Origin: Crocodylus rhombifer
Taxonomy: Eukaryota; Chordata; Crocodylia; Crocodylidae
NCBI GenBank assembly: GCA_038503035.1
Contig: JAVSML010024349.1
Coordinates: 348,586 to 412,585 of the forward strand
DNA: 64,000 nucleotides
Reading direction: 5' to 3'
Below the pieces are notes generated by a model. The model saw only the letters and a list, made by a program, of their open reading frames with translations. It was not told the DNA's origin and did no database searches. Each line of letters begins with the position of its first letter. The stretch's first letter is position 1. Shown in pieces: positions 45,317-57,260 of the stretch. The position numbers and the translations under genes are program-made.

Positions 45317-47920
45317 CGGGGTAGGCAACGTATTTTGGCCGGAGTGCCGAAAACCCCCACGATGCCTACCTTGGAAGGTGCCAGAGTGCTGGCATACCAG
45401 AAAAACGAAATGAGGGCAAGGGGTACATGGCAGGATGCCCTGCTTGTGCTCTTTGCCTCCCAGCCAAAGCCCCTGCCCCACCAGCCCTGATGCCCTGTGC
45501 CACCCACCCCAAACCCCTACTTCCCAGCCCTGCTGCCCCTTGCTCCCCACCCAGCGCCTCTGCTCCCAGCCCAGGTTCCGTGGCTGTCAACAGCTACCCA
45601 GAACCTGGGCTGGCTGTAAGTATCTGCTGCCTCTCTGCCCCGGTACCAGCCCCAGCCCCAGCCCCAGCCCCAGCTGCCTCCCAGCCCCAGACCTGGCTCC
45701 AAGGCTCTGGGGAGGCAGCACATACCAGCAATGCTCCTTGCTGTGCTGCCCGTGATGCTTCTGCAAAGCAACGCTGGAACCCGGCATGGCAGGGCACAGC
45801 GGGGGGGTGCAGAAAGCTGCCTGCTCTGAGCTCCCCACTGCCCTGCAACACTACCCCTGTGTGCATGGGAGCAATGTGGGCAGCAGCACAGGGTTGTGCC
45901 CCTCGCTGCTGCCCCTGCCTGCAGGGGAAATGTGGCCAGGGGCATTGGGTGGGGAGCTGGGTCTCGGGCTGGGAGGCAGCTGGGGTCGGGATGGCGAGGA
46001 AACAGATGTTTGCAGCTGGCCCAGGTTCTGGGTAGCTGCTGATAGCCACAGAGCCTGGGCTGCTTGCATCAGGGCTTCCATGGGAGCAGCCTGGGCTCTG
46101 TGGCTATCAAGAGCTGCCCAGAGCCGGGGCTGGCTGAAGCTGGGAAGCTATAAACAGCTGTTGCCCTCCTGCCCCAGCCCCAGCCCCAGGCTCCGGGAAG
46201 GCAGCAGGTGCCGGCATTGCACCCACTGGGGCTGGGACCAGGAGGCAGCAGCTGTTTGTAGCCTCCTGGCTGCAGCCAGCCCTGGCTTTGGGTAGGTGCT
46301 GATAGGCATGGAGCCTGGGCTGCTCCCAGCAGGGCTTGCAGTGTCCCAGCTGCCTGCTGGGAACAGCCCGGGCTCCCTGCTGGCAGCAGCTACCCCAGGG
46401 GCGGGCAATTATTTTGGGTGGAGGGTTGCTTACCCAGTTTTGGCAAGCTGTCGAGGGCTGCATGGATAGCTGTGCACCTTGACCAGTGCCCCAACCCCTG
46501 GTTACCATCTTGGGACTAATGTCCTAACGTCTTGGGACCAATGTCTCAGGGCCAGCACTGGTAGGGCCCAGAGTGGGGCGCAGGGGTCTGTGATGCTGGG
46601 TTGGGCTGCATGAGCTGGGAGAGTGGGGAACTGGCCCAGCTCCGTAGACCCCCTGATGGCCGGGACTCCTGTACTTCTGCTGCCCTACTCTGGGCCTCGC
46701 TGGTGCTGGCCCCGGGACACTGGTTTGGGCCCTGTGCACCTGCTCACTCCCAGTGCCCCCTCAGCCCCGCGGTACAGGCGGGGGACAGTGTGCAGCCTCA
46801 ACTCCTGCTCCCCGGCAAGGAACGAGCTGGTGCTGAGCATGGGGAAAAGCAGCCCCTCCCCATGGCCGGCACTTCCTGCTGCAGCTGCTTGTAGACCGCG
46901 CAGGGCTGTCCTGAGCAGGCACAGGCAGCCCCACGTGGCTGCGAGTGACTGCAGTGTGGGGCACTGGCCACAGGGTGGGGAGGGGTGGCTTTTCCCATGC
47001 TCAGCATCAACTTGTAACCTCCCCCCCTCCCCCCGCTGGCACTCTGGGCCCTGCGCCAGGTCCGGGTTTGCCCATCAGGGCTGCTCCAAGGCAGTAGCAG
47101 CTGCGGCCCCCCCTGCTTGCCACACCAGGCACTGTTTGCCACCACCACCTCTGTGCTGCCCCGTGTGCGAGCTTTGGGTGGGCAGCAGCAGAAAACACTG
47201 CCTGGCGTGGCAAGCAGGGGGCCGCAGCTGCTGCCGCCGTGCGCAGCCCTGACAGGCAAGCCCGGAGCTGATGCAGGGCCTAGGCTGGCAGCGGTGGCAG
47301 GTTACAAGCTGGTGCTGAGCTTGGGTAAAGCTGCCCCTTGGTTGCCCTGTGGCTGGTGCCCCATGCTGCAGCCTCTCGCAGCCTGCCTGGGACTGCCTGT
47401 GCCTGCTCCGGACAGCCCCACATGGGCTGTGAGCAGCTGCAGCAGGGAGTGCTGGCCATGGGGTGGGTGAGGAGCTGCTTTTCACCAGGCTCCTTCCTTG
47501 CCCAGGGTCCTCCCCTGCCCTCCCCTTCTTACCTGAGTTTCCAGTGCGGTGCATCCACATGGTCCCTGTTGGGGCTAACGGCTTGGTGGGGCGGGGACAG
47601 GCAGGCCCTGCTGTTGTGGGAGCCCACCAGGCTTCTTTTGGCTCCTACTGCCCCTGGTTCCTGTCATTTTTTACAGGAATCAAAGACATAAATATTAATT
47701 TTCCAAATTTTTTAGGGGCCCTGTGGGCCAGATAGAATAGCTTCGTGGGCCAGATCTGGCCCATGGGCCGTATTTTGCCCACCCTTGAGCTACCCAGAGC
47801 TGGGGCCAGCTGCAGTTGGGAGGCTGCAAACAGCTTCTGCCTCCCCGACCCAAATGTGTACCAAGGAAAATGACCTCACCTGCCATGCTCAGCACATGTG
47901 TGGGGGGTTGCCAACCCCTG
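45317..47920. mobile_element. Large hAT-type non-autonomous element (outer member of a nest)
   Basis: ATCTAGTG is duplicated exactly at 45309-45316 and 47921-47928. The left end CGGGGTAGGCAACGTATTTT and the complement of the right end, CAGGGGTTGGCAACC, form inverted repeats. The 2604 bp include a second element at 46396-47787, so the original was about 1.2 kb. The body is GC-rich with a CCCCAG run at 45646-45674 and many direct and inverted TGGGCTGC/AGCAGC motifs; no transposase is readable. It inserted into the start of a tRNA-like repeat. Confidence 0.88.
46396..47787. mobile_element. hAT-type element, family A, nested inside another
   Basis: AGCTACCC is duplicated exactly at 46388-46395 and 47788-47795. 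Ends CAGGGGCGGGCAATTATTTT and, complemented, CAAGGGTGGGCAAAATACGG. The 1392-bp GC-rich body carries long artefactual open frames on both strands. Sequence on both sides belongs to the outer element, so this one inserted later. Confidence 0.88.
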
Positions 47921-47923
47921 ATC

Positions 47924-47990
47924 TAGTGGTTAGAGCACTCACTTGGGCTGTAGAAAACCCAGGTTCAAATCCATCCACTGCCTGAGATGA
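47924..47990 (+). repeat. tRNA-derived repeat head with A and B boxes
   Basis: TAGTGGTTAGAGCACTC resembles a pol III A box and GGTTCAAATCC (47962-47972) a B box, spaced as in tRNA-derived SINEs. The large hAT-type element ends at 47920 and duplicated ATCTAGTG, the first bases of this repeat, so the SINE was there first. A similar head in opposite orientation lies at 48313-48378. Confidence 0.7.
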
Positions 47991-48250
47991 CCTGAACCCA
48001 CTTCTCCTACCTCCCCAGGAATGTACCAGGATATAGTTTAGTCTAAGTTCAGTCTGTCTCTACTATTGAAACTGCTCCACTTGTTATAAAATACTCAAAG
48101 ATTCTTTGGAGTGGGGACTAGACTTAATGCTTCTCCTTTTCCACCTTACCTACTCCCCTAGGGAGTCACTGATTTGTCTAACCCAATGAATATTTCATTA
48201 TTTCATGCCAGGTTGAACAGCTTCAATAGAGAAGATTTGAGAGAGCTTGC

Positions 48251-48378
48251 ATTGGGTTTTAGGGCAGGCACTCTTGTAGAATGTAAGAGGTGTGGATTTG
48301 AGTCCCTTGAGGCAGAGGAGGATTTGAACAAGGGTTTTCTTTCAGTCCAGGTAAGTGTTGCAACCACTAGCTACTGGG
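48251..48378. repeat. Palindromic tRNA-like repeat
   Basis: 48251-48307 reads as a degraded sense tRNA-like head (GGGCAGGCACTCTTGTAG, GGATTTGAGTCCC). It is followed at once by an antisense head, 48313-48378, whose complement reads TAGTGGTTGCAACACTTACC, GAAAGAAAACCC and TTGTTCAAATCC. The two heads could fold back on each other. A ratio of two facing heads suggests a foldback repeat rather than two random SINEs. Confidence 0.6.
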
Positions 48379-49116
48379 TAGACAAGGATAATGGTGGCAG
48401 CCCCTCCCCTATATTTTATGAGAAGCATTGACTTAGATGTCTAAGTACACAAGGGATACTGATAGAGGGTTGTGCCTTTTCTCAGTTTTGGGTCACATGC
48501 CTGGCTCCTTGAGGGTCGGTCTTTTTTTTATGCTTCAGAGTGGCTCAGCAAGGTGGCTTTCTGTTGACCATTCTGGTTTTACCTATTCTTAGATTCATTC
48601 TGTACATTAAATAAAACTTGCAGGCTTTGGTGACTTCCATTCCTATGTACATAACTTTCTCTATGCTTAATATAGGAATGGAGGTGCCTAACTCAGGGCT
48701 GTGGATTTCAGAAAGTGACATGGGTTCCAGGAGTTATACATCATAAATCTGAGCATTCCAATGCCTAAGTCCTTTTGTCAATCTAGTCTTGGCTCTCTAA
48801 AGAATACTTGCTAGGCAATCGTAGGGAGAAGAACATTCTGTTTGTAACTTCTAGGAACAGAGTTCTTCCCTGGTGTAACTCCAGTGAACGTCATGGATGT
48901 GTTTGTCCCTCAGTGTTTCAAGTCTGTGCAGCTTCCTGTATTCCCAAGTCCATCTACATAAGGACCATTAATACAGCGGCTTAGGGGTCAGATCTAATAC
49001 TGAATTGCAGTGGATAAATTGAATCCTTTGCTGTTTACTGAAACTCAGCTCTAAAGCATATTGAAGTAAATATGAAAATTCCCATTAGCTTCAGTGGGTT
49101 TGAAATGAGGCCCTAT

Positions 49117-49438
49117 GGCCACCTATACACATGACAGACTTCTGCTCTGACATGCTAATTAGCTCATCTCAGAGCAGACTCAATTGAGTCTGCTGGAATA
49201 TACTGTTTTGCATGCTCCAACAGCTGTCACATCACATGTATTTAGTGTCCCTGCCTTTCAAAATGGTGGTGGGGGCACTTTAACTAAAGCTTGTCAAACA
49301 AGCTTTAGATAAAGCACCCCTGCTGCCATTTTGAAGTATAGGAGGCTCAATACACATGACACTGTGGGTGCTCTCAGAGACACTCTAATTAAAGTGCCCC
49401 CTACCCTTCACCCCAGGCCACATGCATAGATGCCCTAT
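49117..49438. mobile_element. MITE-like repeat, related to sequence near 41184
   Basis: The left end GGCCACCTATACACATG and the complement of the right end (TAGGGCATCTATGCATGTG) are imperfect inverted repeats. Internal CATGCTCCAACAGCTGTCAC and CAAAATGGTGGTGG recur near 41281-41360 as CATGCTCCAGCAGCCTTCTG and AAAAATGGCGGTGG. Family assignment is open. Confidence 0.5.
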
Positions 49439-49577
49439 ATGTGTATTTGAATGATAGCTTGTATATGAAAATGGTTTTGCGTAACCTGCACAAGATTTCT
49501 ATCATCCACCACAACTCAAGAAAAATGAAGCAGCTACAATGGTGGATTTTTACTTAAATATCCCTGTATGTGAAACT

Positions 49578-49652
49578 CAGGGTGAAATCATAGTCCTGCT
49601 GAAGTCAATGGGACTTTTATCATTGACTTAAGGGTGAAAGCCTGGCTCCTTT
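49578..49652. repeat. Small palindromic interspersed repeat
   Basis: GGGTGAAATCATAGTCCTGC and TGAAGTCAATGGGAC are followed by the near complement, ATTGACTTAAGGGTGAAAGC CTGGC. GAAGTCAATGGG/CATTGACTTC hairpins of this kind recur in amniote genomes. Half-copies are visible near 49080 and 53230. Confidence 0.5.
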
Positions 49653-51146
49653 TATTTTCTTTTTAATTTGTCCTAAACATTTAGTAACATTGAAAACTTT
49701 AAGTGAAAGAAGTTCTTCAAAAACTTTTTCATGCACTAATGGAAAAGTGTTCAGGCGACATCATGTGTGATATATATCCTCCTCCACTTTGAAATGCCAA
49801 CAGATACCTATTGAACATTTCACTTTTTATTACCTACCGAGCATCAATCAACTGATTATACTGTATGGATAGACGGAATCTCTTTGTAAGGTCATTTTCC
49901 ATTAGCATCAAACTATGCACATATTTTCCTGCTTAGATCATATATAAAATCATAGGAACAATTGACGGCCCACATCATTACTATTGTAACACTGCTTAGC
50001 AACTAGAAGTAAAAATGCATCTCACAAGTGAGGGGAAGGAGGGGGACTCAGCTGCGAAATTGAGATTTGAATTTGGATGTGAACTTTTCCCAGAATTTGG
50101 TCGTGTTTGGATCTGGCATTTTGGTTTTCAGCTCAATCTCTCCTGACATTGTTTTACAAAGAGAGCCAGCTACATCGTTTTCTGTAGAACATTCACAAAC
50201 TAAGCAACGGTAACAATATAAGAAGAAGAATGCAGCATATGGATTAGATGGGGTATAACACAGTAACTAAATATAAAAATGATCATTCCAGTGTTCTCCT
50301 TGTGGGAAGACCCAGAGAAGGACCGCAGAGACAGTGTCCTACTTGTGGAGTTTCTTTTGGGTCCATCTACTAGAAGGCTCTTCTACCTGCAAAATTCTTT
50401 CTCCTGAAATCTGTTCATCTTCCAAAATTCACACTGATCTGCAAGAAACTTTTGGGAGGTCTACGTCTTCAATCCTGTTTAGCTTCTTTGCATCCTGACT
50501 ACATGGGAGTGGTACAGCTGGGGTCTTTTTGTACAAATTTATTATGGAATGGGTGCAGAATTCCACCAGCACTGTTGGAGGATAATGTATGCAGATAGCT
50601 CAGTCCTCACCCTCACCACCCAGGCCTAATTCCCTCCCAGCAACAGAACTGCTTTTCCACGAGCATCTCTATTTGCTGCACTTCCTTTGCTTCAATTTCT
50701 CCAGTTTTCTTTTTTTATTCCTTTTCTAGACCCCTCACTCAGTTTTTCAATCCACACGTGCACTGCCAGGTGAGAAGTGGCGAGTTCTTCAATTTTCACA
50801 AGTGTATTATAGACCAGATCCAACTCCCATGTAAAAGAACTTGATCAGTTGTACCCATTTTTATCTCTTTGAATTCCAGGGAGTTGCTATTTTTGGAATG
50901 TCTGTATTTGGTAAAATTTGCATTGCAGATAACAAGGATGAAATATGAGCTATCATGGCCAAGTTAATGAGGACACAGGCGGGATCACATCCACAGGCTG
51001 TGGGGAATCTGCTTTTTGTATTTATTGTGGGTGTTCACTTACCCATAATGTGATGGTGATATCGTAAGAAGAATGGCAGCTTTGACTGGGTGAGGGATGA
51101 AAATAGCACTAGCTGCAAACACAAGTGCTTTGAAGATGAGTGTCAG
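49653..51146. other. No gene seen
   Basis: AT-rich sequence without recognisable exons or repeats. Confidence 0.45.
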
Positions 51147-51640
51147 TGGGTGCATCTACAAATGCTATTCATGTGAAGCAGTAAACTCTGGCGCAGTTGC
51201 ACTGGAGTTTATTGCTCCCAGGCACCTCGTTTACATGTGTGCCTGGAACTGCAGTATGTTTAGCTGGGTCAGAGCCGCCCTAGCTGGCAGGGACCCCTGG
51301 GGGTCAGCCTTCCAGCCGGGAGCTTTTCTGACCTGGCTCAACATGCTGTGGAAGGGCTGGCTGGGGCATGAGGGTGCTCCAGTGTGGGGCTAGCCAGCTG
51401 GCAGCCTCTGCACTGAAGCATCCTCATGCCCCAACCAGCACCATCAGTTTCTACACATGTGTTGTGGCACAGTCAATAATGTCGCCATAGAATAGTACTT
51501 ATGTTTGCAAGTACTATCCTATGGCGGTGTTTATTAGTTTCCTGTGGCCCAATAGGGTCGCATATATAGATGCTAAAACTTTACTGTGGAGCTAATTAAT
51601 TAGTCAGCTCCACAGTAAACATCTTGTGTAACCGTGCCTA
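51147..51640. mobile_element. Family D MITE, 494 bp
   Basis: The left end TGGGTGCATCTACAAATG and the complement of the right end, TAGGCACGGTTACACAAG, are related to the 40739 and 28506 termini. CAGTAAACTC and GAGTTTATTG lie near the left end, and TCCACAGTAAAC near the right end. A GC-rich core (51250-51450) contains composition-driven open frames only. Confidence 0.6.
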
Positions 51641-54600
51641 ATATGTAGAACCTGAACCTACTCAGCAACAGCAGCAACTGAGAATAGGCAGCACACTTAT
51701 AACTACAATCACATTTTATCATGTGCATTTGCTAATATTTGTCAGATGGATATTTTCCCATTTGATGCTCAGAAATCCTCAGCTCTCTGAACAGTGCCAA
51801 CATTTTGTGTCATTTCAAACATTTATAATAAATGTTTGCTCCTCCTTAGTTCCTAGATACCCTGGGGCACATTCAGGTCCCTTTCCCAGCAATCTAAAGT
51901 GGCCAGGAAACTGGATTAATTGGCTACCTGTGAACTCCTCTTGTATATGAGGAGCCCCCCACCGGGCTGGTTAGTTATGGTTACTGAGGTGGTGTGCTGT
52001 GTATGTAGTAGAGTGGTGACACCTATTTATATATTTATGTGAAAGGAATTGTCCATGAAGTTTCTTGTTTATACCATTTCCATCCCTTTTACTTATTCAT
52101 TCTCACCTCTTTTCTGGGATTGCAGTGACCTTGCGGAAATGTAATGTGACCTGAATAACTCTCATTCAATATTGCATTATTGTCTGGATGGGAGAAGAGA
52201 TAGTAGATACATTTGAAGTGAAAGTACATCATTATGTGGCTCTATTGTTTTTGGAAGTGTGTGAAAATGTGAATTACAAGCTGCATTAACAGCAGAATAA
52301 AGCAAAAAGGTCTCCAAGAGGCTTAACCCACCTACAGTATGCACAGTGGGGTGAAGTAAATCTGGAATGGAAACACTGCCATTATTTCCTGTTATTTTTA
52401 TTGATTTAAGTCAGGCTCTTGGGGTTCCAGTCTTAGCTTGATGCCTGCAGATACATCAATATGGTATTATGCTACTTGTACTCTGGAGCAAATAATTAAA
52501 TGAATTACTAAAGCATAAAATGCTCAAATTAAACACTCCACTTGATGCAGCTATATATAACTTAATGTAATTATAAGACTAAAATAAGAGCACAGAATCT
52601 TCTTAGGATATCCTGGCTTTCATCCCATTAAGAAGACCGATTAACAGAAGATACCGGTTCTTCCTGGGATTAGACAGACTATGCCCCCAAACATCCATGT
52701 AATTGATAGTAGCTGTAAAAAATGCTAGTAATTACCCTGGTCAGTGCAGGAAGCACTGTTACATAATGTACATGTTTGGAGTATTGCTGTCAAATATTAT
52801 GCTACCAATTTGCCACATTTATGCTATCTGTAATAAAATAGGAACTTAATCTGGTGATTTATCCAGCACTAGCAGAAGCGTTGTGGCTGCTTTTCATGGG
52901 TATAGTAGTTAGCAAGGAAGGAGATAAACTAATAACCCATCACATGGACTGGTGAAGCAATTTCTATATGGATTTTACTACTGTGAAGGGACTGGAAATT
53001 GTTGCTTTTACAGAAGGAAATATGAGAATGAGATATCAAAAGATTTAAGTGTAGCACACACTTAACCTTGGATGTCTTGGAGGTCCCTGGGGTGTTGGCC
53101 ATTAGGGTGGTTATTATAAGCATCAGAGACATAAGAAGCTGGAACAGACATGCCCCTTCTTCCCTCTTCTCAAACACTTGGTGTTTCTGTTTAAAAAACT
53201 TTCTTAATAGACTTGTTGGTCTGACCCAACTCCTATTGACTTCAGTTAGACCTGGGTCATCAGTTCATCTCTTTGAATTAGCTTTCCTTCATGAACACAA
53301 TAAACATAAAGTGGTTGTTGTTTCTTCCTACTGCTAGTTGGGAAGGAAGAAATAAGATTGCACTATCTTTCCAATTCCTGAGAGAGACTCGGATACTAGG
53401 ATAATCATATAAAATCTAAAATCAAACAAAATGGTATTGAGTTAATGTTTATATTCTCTCTGACGAGCTGGATTTTTATGCTTTAGCTAAGAGAGGAAAA
53501 TGATAAATACATTAAGCTGCAGCACACTGTTGATTCACACTTCCTCTTGTACCAAGTCTCCATGTAATAGAGATTTTGAACAGATTCTACACTCCTTCAG
53601 TTTCACAGCTAGAATCAATTTAGCAGATCCACACAAAGTGTGAGAAACTAATAAGCTTTGTTCATCTTTCAAGTAGCTCTTGCGTCATTCTGTCCATTCC
53701 CCCCTGGAAAAAAAAAATCTCACCTTGATGCAAATGATAGGCTTTAGGTCAGAAAAATCTAATGTTAATTAACATTTCTGGTCATAGAGAGATGTGCAAA
53801 TGTAACTTAGCACTGAAGAAAATTGATATGACAATGTTGATCTAAAATACAGAAGACTGAGGCACATTACAAGGATTCTTTTGCCTTCAGAGGGAGGAAA
53901 TCCCTTGGTTTAACTTAAACTAAAATTGATGTACAATCTAGAAGACATTCTTTTTGCTTTATAATAAATGAAATAAAACTGAAAATTATTTTAATATAAA
54001 TTGCAAAATGTATTTCAGTGCTTAAAGGTTGGTACAATTTTATATTACAATAAGATATGTTATAATATCAAAACGTTTGTAAAAGATGTTACTCCCTGTC
54101 CCCTTCCCGAACTGGAAAATCACATACAACACGTTCCATTTAACTCGGATGAAGCACTCAGGCCTCATTGTTATGCACATGCTTAAAACAGTGATCTTTA
54201 ATATGTGTATGGCACTGCAAAATCAGGGCCTGAATCAGTGGTACATTGGGACTAGAAATCAGGTGTTCTGACTCCTGTCCTCCAGTGTCATGGGCCAGAA
54301 AATACCCTTCTTGTTCGTATTTTTCCTTAGTTCCCCTTCCCCTCCATTTTTTTTTCTTTTTCCAGGAAAAATTGCATTCAAGGTCTTGGGAGTTTCTAAA
54401 ACATATTATTATACCTCCCCAAACATTTCAGTCTGGTAATATTTTTCTGTGGTAGTTTTATTTATTAATGCTTGTGTAGTCTGATTCCAGGATGAGAAAG
54501 AAAGCATATGTGCATGGCAGTAGCCAAGTAAGAGTAGTCACAAAGAGTCAATACAATGCAAGCACACAGGTGATGGCTTAAAGAATATATAAAGGTCCAG

Positions 54601-55639
54601 ATTTTTCAGATGTGCTAAACTACTTGGGTCCTGGCAGGATGTGGGTTAAAGAATATACATGACATCAGGAAGGAATGGTAACAGCCCTTAAAGTATAAGC
54701 AGCATACAAAAGTAACATATTAGTTAAGTACTCAGTAAATATTAATAGGGTTAAATACAATAGGCTTCTTCCCTATGTATATTTTTGGCTTTCTTCAGGT
54801 GCTGATCCTTTCTACTCATGAATGAAAAGATATCTTTGCAAATTTCCTTTAGAGGTTTGAGTTGAATTAATTTACAAGTACAGAATTACACTTTTCAATT
54901 TATATTCAAATAATATTCATTGTTGTTTTCTGTTATTATACACCAAGGGAACCCTCTGTCTATCTTCCTTACAGTAAGCACAAGCATTCTCTTTTGCCCT
55001 TGAATATTTTCAGTGGAGACAGAAGTGGAGTTGGCTTCCAAATGAATAAGCTATCCTTATTCAGTACATAGGCAGCCTTGCTGCTTCATGCAGGGTTCTG
55101 GATTCTGCCTCAAAGGTCATATACTTACAAATTAAGTGTTGCAGTGCCTATAGGCTCTTAAGTCCCACGTTGAATCTAGCTGTGATCTTTAACGTACAAC
55201 AGAGTTTTACAAGTTCTTTATTTAATATATTCTACTTACCTAATGCTATATGGTTTATGTAACATCTGTCATCCTTGGTATCCCTATGAATCACTCCCAA
55301 AATAGGCTCTTATAGTGCTCATGGCTTTTCATGGAGTTAATGTATTTTTCATTATTGTTGACCAGAGTCTGTAAGCGCTTGTGCTACATTCTGAGACAAT
55401 ATTATGTATGCTGTAGGGCATGGTAAAATACTATCTTCCTAGAAAAGACCATAGTTATGGGAAATTTCAGTAAAGAGGTTTTAAAAAACATTGTATGTGT
55501 AGAAGCGTAAAATGATTTAATAGCTCATTTATTTGTTCTATAAATACTGAAAAATGTAGTGTCCCACTGATAGATTGCAAAGCTTCTACTCCACAGCTAG
55601 TTAACTCCCTGCTTAACCCAACCTGCTCCTCACATGTGA
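51641..55639. other. No gene seen
   Basis: AT-rich sequence. Open frames up to 89 codons have no domain and no flanking splice-site support. A half-copy of the GTCAATGGG-type repeat lies near 53230. Confidence 0.45.
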
Positions 55640-56290
55640 CCAGGTGGAACTATGTGGACACCAGTGTAAGTCCCCTTGTGGGATGAAGAGGATGTCCACT
55701 TGTTTGCAGCTCCCAATCCGGAAACTCATAGCTTCCTGATAACTCTCAGTCAGCAACAGTTCACTAAAACTCCTTATGTAGGATGGGAGGTGCACCCCCC
55801 ATGCAAGGGGATGTTCAAGTATAGGACGGTTGATCGGCTTCCTGCACACCCCTGCTGTGGGGGTGGTGTGTGTGTGTGTGGGGGGGGGGGGGCGGGGAAC
55901 ATAAGACTGCCTGGGTGCTAGGTCCTGGGAGCTGGGCTGGGGGGAAGGGAGAGGGTGTGTACAGCACAGCTTGCCCAGGTGGTGTGGTCCATAGCTGCCC
56001 CCATGTGCCTCCATATGGAGCTGAGCCCTGCCTGCTTCCACCTGGAGCAGCCCACTCTGCACTCCTACCCACACCCACTGGTCCGAACCTGGCCAGCGTG
56101 CACAGCTTACTGGCATGGCTGCTCCTGGTGATGCAGTTTCCTTCACTTCCAGTGGTGGCTCCATCTCCTGCTCCTGCTGCACCACTGTAGGCAGGGGGGA
56201 AGCTGCAGCCAGATGCTCCTGCCCCAGCATGGGGGACTCTGGTTTCAGCTCCAGCTCCCAGCCATCTTCCACCCACTCTGCCTACCTGGT
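55640..56290. repeat. GC-rich block with GT and G runs
   Basis: GC-rich sequence with a GT run at 55866-55880 continuing into 13 G at 55880-55892. Open frames up to 219 codons on the minus strand are Pro/Ser/Gly-rich and have no domain signature. It resembles the GC-rich transposon bodies, but ends were not defined. Confidence 0.4.
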
Positions 56291-56478
56291 ACGATAAGCA
56301 AAAGTTTGGGATTTATTTGGGGATGATATTTGTATTTCAATTACTATAAGCACTATATAAACTAACAATATACTGTCACCTTAAGGGGAGAGTCTTGTAA
56401 TAGAATTTCTCCTTTCTAAGGCAGTTATAACTACCAGTGAGAGTAAGATTGGAGTTCATTACAATTTTCTATTGTAGG

Positions 56479-56822
56479 CATAGGTGACTCTTGGGGGGGC
56501 AGGAGGCATGTGCCCCCCCCACCGAGGTTGGCTGCCGCTGCTGTTTTTGTAGGTGGTCACCACTTGCCACCCACCTCTTGCTGCCAACATTGGCAGTCAC
56601 CACGCACTGCTCACCACCACTGCGGCATCTGCGGGCGGTCCCCGCTTACCTCTCGCTACCCCCCCGCCTCGCTGCCAACGCATCTGTGGGCGGTTGCTGT
56701 TCGCCACCGCCCCCAACGCTGCTGATGCCACCAGCGGCATCTGCGGGTGGTCGCTGCTTGCTGGTGATGCTGCCGCCTACAAATGGTGCCCCCCCAGTCT
56801 CAGGAGGCACCAGTCGTTTGGG
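56479..56822. mobile_element. Short hAT-type element, family C copy 2
   Basis: ATTGTAGG is duplicated exactly at 56471-56478 and 56823-56830. Ends CATAGGTGACTC and, complemented, CCCAAACGACTGGTGCCTCC. The 344-bp body is rich in GCTGCCACC-like triplets and unusually CpG-rich (CCGC, GCGG, ACGC), unlike the AT-rich surroundings. Confidence 0.78.
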
Positions 56823-56940
56823 ATTGTAGGTAAGAGTCTTATTGCAGTTTCGTGGGATACCTTGATTCCTTGTCCATTTATTCATATCAACTCCAAAACA
56901 GTGTAGTAGTACCAGTGGAAAAGGTAAAACAATTACTGGC

Positions 56941-57120
56941 ATTTTTATAGCCCCTTTTATCCAAGGATGGCAAAGTGCTCATTGAGAACCTAGGCAAACC
57001 TCACAACGCCTTGGTGAGCTAGGTAGATATTATTCTGGTTTTAATGTTAGGCAAACTGAAGAAATGAGTGAGCTTGTGTGAAGGCAGAAATGGAACCTAT
57101 AAATCCTGATTCCTTGAGTA
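56941..57120 (-). repeat. MIR-like SINE relic, antisense
   Basis: The plus strand reads in MIR antisense order: TTTTATAGCCCCTTTTATCC, CAAAGTGCTC, CCTCACAACGCCTTGGTGAG, TAGGTAGATATTATTCTGG, AAACTGAAGAAATGAG and GGCAGAAATGGAACC. These correspond to the L2-like tail and core of MIR. Old and mutated. Confidence 0.65.
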
Positions 57121-57206
57121 AGGCTCACCTGAGAATGTTTCTTTGCTCTCAGTTATACTACTTTTCACTATTATTTGACTCACTAAAGGGAACTAGTTTT
57201 ATTCTA

Positions 57207-57260
57207 CAGGTTGGAAGAAAGTGCCTATATTTCAAAGGTTACTATCCTTCTGTCATGTAC
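57207..57260. repeat. Inverted repeat arm 1 (partner 58637-58690)
   Basis: Reading CAGGTTGGAAGAAAGTGCC, TATATTTCAAAGGTTAC and TATCCTTCTGTCATGTAC; the complement recurs 1.4 kb to the right with only a two-base insertion and a few substitutions. Confidence 0.85.

Noticed and set aside
45427..47691. Many long open frames (up to 209 codons) on both strands
   Set aside because: They fall inside two nested GC-rich transposon bodies. High GC makes stop codons rare; the peptides are Pro/Ala/Gly/Ser-rich with no transposase motif.
47924..47990. Functional tRNA gene
   Set aside because: A- and B-box-like motifs are present, but acceptor-stem pairing and a proper anticodon arm are not; repetition nearby points to a SINE.
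55613..56272. 219-codon minus-strand open frame
   Set aside because: Low-complexity, GC-rich, overlapped by frames on the other strand, no conserved motif.
56510..56906. 112-117-codon frames in the 56479 element
   Set aside because: They cross the element boundary and consist of repeated Ala/Pro/Thr codons; a composition artefact.
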